Below, piece by piece: positions 59,693 to 64,000 of a stretch of DNA of 64,000 bases. The translations under genes were made by a program, and so were the position numbers. How positions within the stretch are numbered: the stretch's first letter is position 1; every line of letters starts with the position of its first letter. Origin of the DNA: Rugamonas rivuli (GTDB taxonomy: Bacteria > Pseudomonadota > Gammaproteobacteria > Burkholderiales > Burkholderiaceae_D); NCBI RefSeq assembly GCF_009380165.1, contig NZ_WHUF01000007.1, forward strand, positions 288,850 to 352,849, in the 5' to 3' direction. Below the pieces are notes generated by a model, which was not told where the DNA came from, did not search any database, and saw only the letters and a list, made by a program, of their open reading frames with translations.

Positions 59693-61756
59693 GTGATGTC
59701 TGCATCGGAAACACGTTCATATGCCGCTGCCGCCGGCGAGGCGGCCCAGGCCGAGCAGCAGCTGCAAACGCTGCGCGAGTGCCTGATGGCGCATGAGATG
59801 GTGCACTTTTCCTCGCTGCTGCAACAACTGGCCTCGGCCCGGCTCAACGCCTCGCAGGCGCTGGAGCTGGAAGCGTTCCAGCTGCTGGCGCGCGCGGCCG
59901 AGGCCGCGCTGGCGCCCGACGAGCTGCTGATGCCCGCCAAGAGCTTGCAGCTGCAGGCGCAGACCGAACAACATCCGCTGGCCCAGGCTGCCGCGCTGCG
60001 GGCGCTGCACTGGGTGCAGATGCGCATGCGCCTGCACCACGCGGCGCTCGACAGCCTGGCCAAGGCGGCCGAGCTGTACGAACGCTGCGCGCTGCCGCGC
60101 CTGGTCACGCAGATGCGCGCGGCCCGCTGCCGCGTCATGCTCAGCGCGGAGATGCACCTGGAGTTGCAGCAGTTTTGCCGCGAGATGCTGGAGCAGCCCG
60201 GCGCGCTGGCGCCGCCCATCCACGTGATGCTGCTCGATTACGCGGCCTCGGCCGCCTACTACCTGGCGCTGGAAGAGGGCGACGACGACGGCGCCGCCGC
60301 GCTGTGGCGCGATTGCCTGGCGCGGCGCGAGCTGGTGCTGCGGCGCGCGCGCGAACACGGCCTCGACTCGCAGGAATGCCTGGCGCTGCTGAACCTGTCC
60401 ATGGTGACGGCCACCTGCGAGCGGGCCGCCGACTGCCGCGACTACATGGGGCAGCTGCGCGCCAAGTTCGGCCGCGACGGCTACTGGGAACCGTGGCTGG
60501 CGCTGTGCACGCTGCTGGCGGACTGCGCCGACGCCGACGCCGATGGCGGCGCGCGCGCCCCCGCCTGGCGGGCGCTGCTGGCCTACGACGCCGGCCTGGC
60601 CGGCGACACGCTGGCCAGCGCGCGCCTGCGCGAAATTTCGCTGCAGGCGATCCGCCGCTACGGCCGCCGCTGGGGCCATCTGGAGCAAGCCTTGCAGGCG
60701 GCGATCCGCCAGGCGGCGATGGAGCGCCGCCACAAGCGCGAGCTGGCCACCTCGCTGGGCGAGACGCTGAGCGCGGTGATGGAGCGCCCGCAACTGCTGT
60801 ACCAGAACGCCCTGCTGGCCCAGCACGGCACGGTGCTGGAAAACTCGCTGGTGCAGCGCAACCAGGAACTCAACAGCGCGCTGGCGACCTTGCGCCAGGA
60901 AGTGGCGGTGCGCCAGGCCACCGAGGAGGCGCTGCAGCTGGCGCACGACCGCCTGGAGCAGCAGGTGCGCGAGCGCACCGCCGACCTGGGCGAGGCGATG
61001 CGCTCGCTGATGCAGCAGGAAAAGCAGCTGGGCCTGTCGCGCATGGTGGTCGGCATGGCGCACGAACTCAATACGCCGCTGGGCAACGCCCGCGTCGCGG
61101 CCAGCGCCATCACGGCCCAGGCCCAGGACTTGCGGCGCGGCCTGGACGCCGGCGCGCTGCGCCGCAGCCAGCTCGAAGGCTTGCTCGACAGCGTCACCCA
61201 GGGCGGCGAGCTGGTCGACCGCGCGCTGCGCCAGATCGGCCGGCTGGTCGAGCGCTTCAAGGGCTTGTCCGGCCAGACCACCCAGGAGCCGGCCACGCGG
61301 TTCGACCTGGCCGACCGCCTGCGCTTTTGCGCCGGCAACTGGCGCCGCGGCCTGCAGGCGCGCGGCATCACGCTGACGCTGCACACGCCGGAGCAGCTGT
61401 GGTTGCACGGCTATCCGGGCACTTGCCAGGTGGTGTTCCAGCACTTGCTGGACAACTGCCTGCTGCACGCCTTCGCCCGCCATGCCGGCGGCGCCATCGT
61501 GGTCGAGGCGCGCGCCGGCGTCGACGCCGTGGTCATCGACTGGATCGACGACGGCTGCGGCATCGCGCCCGAGCACCTGTCGCAGGTGTTCGAGCCGTTC
61601 TACACCACCCAGCTGGGCCAGACCGGCACCGGCCTCGGCCTGGCCAGCGTGCACAGCATGGTGGTCGGCCTGATGAAGGGGCAAGTCACGCTGGACAGCG
61701 CGCCGCAGCGCGGCACGCGCGTGTCGCTGAGCCTGCCCTACGGCGAGGCGCCATGA
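59693..61756 (+). CDS. Sensor histidine kinase with TPR-like N-terminal half, no membrane helices
   Basis: A 687-residue cytosolic kinase. The first 390 residues are Ala/Leu-rich helical repeats resembling a TPR solenoid (ALRALHWVQMRMRLHHAALD, SLAKAAELYERCALPRLVTQ). A coiled coil (about 390-440) leads to HisKA with phospho-acceptor His in VGMAHELNTPLGN, then HATPase_c with N box DNCLLHAF, G1 DDGCGIAPEHLS and G2 GTGLGLASVHSMV. No transmembrane helix. The start is GTG 59693 or ATG 59696. The stop overlaps the start of a solute-binding gene (ATGA). No response regulator is adjacent. Confidence 0.9.
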   Translation: MMSASETRSYAAAAGEAAQAEQQLQTLRECLMAHEMVHFSSLLQQLASARLNASQALELEAFQLLARAAEAALAPDELLMPAKSLQLQAQTEQHPLAQAAALRALHWVQMRMRLHHAALDSLAKAAELYERCALPRLVTQMRAARCRVMLSAEMHLELQQFCREMLEQPGALAPPIHVMLLDYAASAAYYLALEEGDDDGAAALWRDCLARRELVLRRAREHGLDSQECLALLNLSMVTATCERAADCRDYMGQLRAKFGRDGYWEPWLALCTLLADCADADADGGARAPAWRALLAYDAGLAGDTLASARLREISLQAIRRYGRRWGHLEQALQAAIRQAAMERRHKRELATSLGETLSAVMERPQLLYQNALLAQHGTVLENSLVQRNQELNSALATLRQEVAVRQATEEALQLAHDRLEQQVRERTADLGEAMRSLMQQEKQLGLSRMVVGMAHELNTPLGNARVAASAITAQAQDLRRGLDAGALRRSQLEGLLDSVTQGGELVDRALRQIGRLVERFKGLSGQTTQEPATRFDLADRLRFCAGNWRRGLQARGITLTLHTPEQLWLHGYPGTCQVVFQHLLDNCLLHAFARHAGGAIVVEARAGVDAVVIDWIDDGCGIAPEHLSQVFEPFYTTQLGQTGTGLGLASVHSMVVGLMKGQVTLDSAPQRGTRVSLSLPYGEAP

Positions 61757-62514
61757 GCCGGCGGCGCCGCCTGCTGGCCATGCTGCCGGCGCTGTTGCCG
61801 GCCTGGCTGCTGCCGGCCGCGCCGCCGTCGGCCGCCGCGCCGGTCGATGCGCTGCGGGTGGTGGCGGCCGACCTGCCGCCGTATGCGGTGGCGCAGGGCG
61901 GCGCCAGTCCGGGCTTGCTGGTGGAACTGGTGCAAGACCTGGCCCGCCGCCTCGGCACGCCGGTGACGGTGGAGTTCTATCCGTGGCAGCGGGCGCTGAC
62001 CATGGCCACCGTGCTGCCCCGCATCGCCGTCATGCCCGTCACCCGCACGCCCGAGCGCGAGACGCTGTTCCGCTGGCTGGTCAAGCTGCACCAGCAGAAC
62101 TTCGTGTTTGTCGCGCTGCACGGCGGCGTCGATGTGCGCGACCTGACCTTGCTGCGGCGCCAGCGCCTGGTGGTGCTGCGCGGCTCGCCGCACAAGCGCG
62201 TGCTGCAGGAGCTCGATTTCATCGATGTGGCCGAATGCTCGACCGTGCGCGAATGCATGCGCATGGTGAAGAAGGGCATCGCCGACGCCACCTACGGCGG
62301 CGAGGATGTGCACCGCAACGCCGCCGGCGCCGACGGCAACCGCGAGGCCGAGTTCGACTTCAGCCCGGTCTTCCGCAGCGGCGATATCTGGCTGGCCGGT
62401 TCGCTGGACTTCAGCGAGGACGATGGCCGCAAGTGGCGGGCGGCGCTGGAGTCGGCGCGCGCCGACGGCACGCTGGCGCGCATCCTGCGCAAGTACGGCC
62501 TGGCCGGCAACTGA
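61753..62514 (+). CDS. Periplasmic solute-binding protein coupled to the histidine kinase
   Basis: A 253-residue secreted protein: signal peptide with LLAMLPALLPAWLLPAAPPS, then an SBP_bac_3-like fold with VVAADLPPYAVAQGGASPGL, QDLARRLGTPVTVEFYPWQR, PRIAVMPVTRTPERETLF, and DIWLAGSLDFSEDDGRKWR. It overlaps the kinase stop by four bases. A periplasmic binding protein and a cytosolic kinase can only communicate through a further membrane part, so the partner is either missing here or the coupling reflects shared regulation only. Ligand unknown. Confidence 0.83.
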   Translation: MSRRRRLLAMLPALLPAWLLPAAPPSAAAPVDALRVVAADLPPYAVAQGGASPGLLVELVQDLARRLGTPVTVEFYPWQRALTMATVLPRIAVMPVTRTPERETLFRWLVKLHQQNFVFVALHGGVDVRDLTLLRRQRLVVLRGSPHKRVLQELDFIDVAECSTVRECMRMVKKGIADATYGGEDVHRNAAGADGNREAEFDFSPVFRSGDIWLAGSLDFSEDDGRKWRAALESARADGTLARILRKYGLAGN

Positions 62515-62569
62515 GCGATCCCTGCGCGGCCACCGAGCGGCCATTGCGGCGGCCACCGCGCGGCGGCGC

Positions 62570-63148
62570 CTACTTCGCCGGCCTGGCGCGGCGGGCCTGG
62601 ATTTCGGCGATCAGCTTGCGTTCCTTGTCGCTGGCCTTTTGCAGCAGCGCTTCGTGCTTGCGGCCCTGCTCGGCGTAGCCGGCCACCTCGGGCGGCACCG
62701 GCGTGTCGGGGTGCAGCTTGAAGCTGGCGTAGGCCGTCAGCAGGCACATCAACAGGGTGGTGACGACGTAGGCGACTATCCACAAGCCGGTCTGGCCGCG
62801 GCTGCGGTGCACGGCCTGGCACACCTGCTCGGCCTCGCGGGTGGCGGCGTGCAGCTGGCCCAGCAATCCGGCCACGGCGGCTTCGGCCGCCCCGCTGGCG
62901 GCGCGCGCCGCTTCCCGGGCCACGGCGTCGCGCTCGGCCGCGGCGCCGGCCTCGATGCGCACCGCTTCGGCGATGCGGGCGTCGATCTGGTTGAGGCTGA
63001 TATGGGCCATGCGCACCAGCTTGTCGCAGCCGGCGATTTGCTTGGAAAAGTTTTGCAGCTCGGCGTGGAAGCGGTCGACCAGTGCGCCGTGGGCGTCGAC
63101 CTTGTCGTTGAGCGTGTTGAAGAAATCGCCCTGCTCGTCTTGGTTCAT
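62570..63148 (-). CDS. Small membrane protein with coiled coil
   Basis: A 192-residue protein of unknown function. The first 110 residues are mostly helical (NTLNDKVDAHGALVDRFHAE, QIDARIAEAVRIEAGAAAER), one hydrophobic helix follows (GLWIVAYVVTTLLMCLLTAY), and the rest is a charged tail (EALLQKASDKERKLIAEIQA). This layout suits an anchored coiled-coil protein such as mobilisation or phage-type accessory factors; I do not name it. It is convergent to the kinase unit and divergent from the metal gene after it. Confidence 0.65.
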   Translation of the reverse strand: MNQDEQGDFFNTLNDKVDAHGALVDRFHAELQNFSKQIAGCDKLVRMAHISLNQIDARIAEAVRIEAGAAAERDAVAREAARAASGAAEAAVAGLLGQLHAATREAEQVCQAVHRSRGQTGLWIVAYVVTTLLMCLLTAYASFKLHPDTPVPPEVAGYAEQGRKHEALLQKASDKERKLIAEIQARRARPAK

Positions 63149-63207
63149 GCGATGCGCCTCTCCGGTATCAGGATAGCCTTATTGTAAATTCAAGCTACAA
63201 TAACGGC

Positions 63208-63552
63208 GTGAAAAAAATCCTGCTCATTTTGCTGCTGACAATCTTGCCTATCCAGTACTCCTGGTCGATGGCGGCCGTCTATTGCCAGCATGAGTCGGCC
63301 CCGGTCACGCATTTCGGCCACCATGGCCATCACCACCAGGCGCAGTCCGACGACGGCGCCGATCAAAGCAAGCCGGTCAAGGTCCACAGCGACTGCGAGG
63401 TGTGCCATCACGCGGTGCAGGCCTCGCTGCCCGGCGGCGCCGCGCTGGCGCTGGCCGTCGCGGTGGGCGGCCATGCGCCGCCGCTGCTGCCGCGCTATCT
63501 TTCCTATATCTCCGACGGGCCCGCGCGGCCCAATTGGCTGCTCGTCGCCTAG
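63208..63552 (+). CDS. CzcI-like regulator/periplasmic protein of cation efflux operon
   Basis: A 114-residue exported His-rich protein. The signal (MKKILLILLLTILPIQYSWS) is followed by AAVYCQHESAPVTHFGHHGH and HHQAQSDDG, then the paired HSDCEVCHHAVQ. These YCQHE and DCxxCH motifs are seen in CzcI proteins encoded ahead of czcC in Cupriavidus-type metal operons. Presumably modulates or senses Co/Zn/Cd in the periplasm. It is directly followed by a czcC-like gene. Confidence 0.7.
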   Translation: MKKILLILLLTILPIQYSWSMAAVYCQHESAPVTHFGHHGHHHQAQSDDGADQSKPVKVHSDCEVCHHAVQASLPGGAALALAVAVGGHAPPLLPRYLSYISDGPARPNWLLVA

Positions 63553-63630
63553 CGCGACGAGGCCCTCGCCCCTCTCTTTCTAGACGCCTGAGTCTCGTCG
63601 AATTCCTTTTCCTATTGTCTGGAGAATTCG

Positions 63631-64000
63631 ATGTACAAGTATTTGCTGCCGCTCGTCGTAGCGGCATGGCCTGCCCATGCGCGGGCCGAAATCGAGCCGT
63701 CCGCGCCGCTCACGCTCAAGGCCGCGCTGGCCTTGGCCGGCGGCGCCAACCCCGGGCTGTCGGCCGCCCGCCATGAGCTGGGCGCGGTTGACGGCGCCGT
63801 GCGCCAGGCCGGCCTGCTGCCCAATCCGACGCTGTCGGTGGAACGCGTCGACACCCGGCGCGCGGAGGGCGACCGCCGCGAAACCACGCTGCTACTGAGC
63901 CAGCCGCTGGAGCTGGGCGGCAAGCGCGCCGCCCGCGTGCAGGCGGCCGAACGCGGTCGCGACGGCGCGGCGGCGGAGCTGGCGCTGCGCGAGGCCGAGC
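63631..64000 (+). CDS. CzcC-like outer-membrane factor of an RND metal efflux system (3' partial)
   Basis: TolC-family outer-membrane channel component. Visible are 123 codons: signal peptide (MYKYLLPLVVAAWPAHARAE), then LTLKAALALAGGANPGLSAA, RQAGLLPNPTLSVERVDTRR, and TTLLLSQPLELGGKRAARVQ, the standard start of CzcC/CusC proteins. GGAG lies before ATG 63631. The gene continues past the window; czcB and czcA would be expected next. Confidence 0.85.
   Translation, partial: MYKYLLPLVVAAWPAHARAEIEPSAPLTLKAALALAGGANPGLSAARHELGAVDGAVRQAGLLPNPTLSVERVDTRRAEGDRRETTLLLSQPLELGGKRAARVQAAERGRDGAAAELALREAE

Noticed and set aside
61753..62514. Kinase and solute-binding gene as one fused protein (long frame from 60175)
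   Set aside because: The frame from 60175 is a shadow inside the kinase until 61753; the two genes overlap by four bases in different frames.

Overview
The window looks like chromosome of a high-GC betaproteobacterium, most likely Burkholderiales and probably Oxalobacteraceae (Duganella/Massilia/Janthinobacterium-like). The basis is the strong GC bias of most genes, the combination of GTP-type PEP carboxykinase, RdgC, AhpCF, a T6SS VgrG island and LexA boxes of the CTGT-N8-ACAG type. The genus is inference; no rRNA is present.

Layout. 1-2765: 3' part of a solute-binding/PAS/GGDEF/EAL receptor for cyclic-di-GMP turnover. 2870-13240: type VI secretion cargo island with VgrG, a DUF4123 adaptor, and convergent to them a large VasX/BTH_I2691-like effector followed by four tandem paralogues (one frameshifted) and a truncated fifth copy beyond the effector. 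13248-15310: CPA2 antiporter, then an orphan Rhs-type toxin tip with a small immunity candidate. 15366-17784: OxyR site, ahpC, ahpF and terminator. 17783-21198: cyclic-nucleotide-binding protein/AI-2E permease pair and an ABC pair. 21268-22630: Fic protein and a tRNA-Val/tRNA-Asp operon. 22656-30525: S9 peptidase, MFS transporter, NTF2-like protein, XRE regulator with a coupled 17-codon leader ORF, solute-binding protein, dinB with a near-perfect LexA box, rdgC.

30698-41864: the most striking segment, two adjacent genes for 2608- and 1070-residue proteins made almost wholly of octapeptide repeats, arranged in superrepeats of about 220 residues; only the larger one has a C-terminal Ca-binding domain. 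41875-50204: short asparaginase-like protein, an unknown protein, a 2-hydroxyacid dehydrogenase, pckG, a TetR gene flanked by two matching operators with a tiny membrane ORF behind the second, an internally deleted HAD gene, a DUF885 peptidase and a periplasmic protein whose ribosome binding site lies in a hairpin. 50283-53877: divergent uvrA and ssb sharing a LexA box. 54049-57400: LpxR-like protein, an IS3 fragment, and an AT-richer pair of unknown genes. 57696-62514: solute-binding proteins, a small secreted protein, an isochorismatase-family hydrolase and a TPR-type histidine kinase coupled to a solute-binding protein. 62570-64000: a small membrane protein and the start of a czcI-czcC metal-efflux operon running off the end.

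Themes: interbacterial competition (T6SS cargo, Rhs tip, Fic), DNA damage and oxidative stress with recognisable operators (LexA at dinB and uvrA/ssb, OxyR at ahpC), and several periplasmic solute-binding proteins with no ABC permease nearby, which suggests sensory use.
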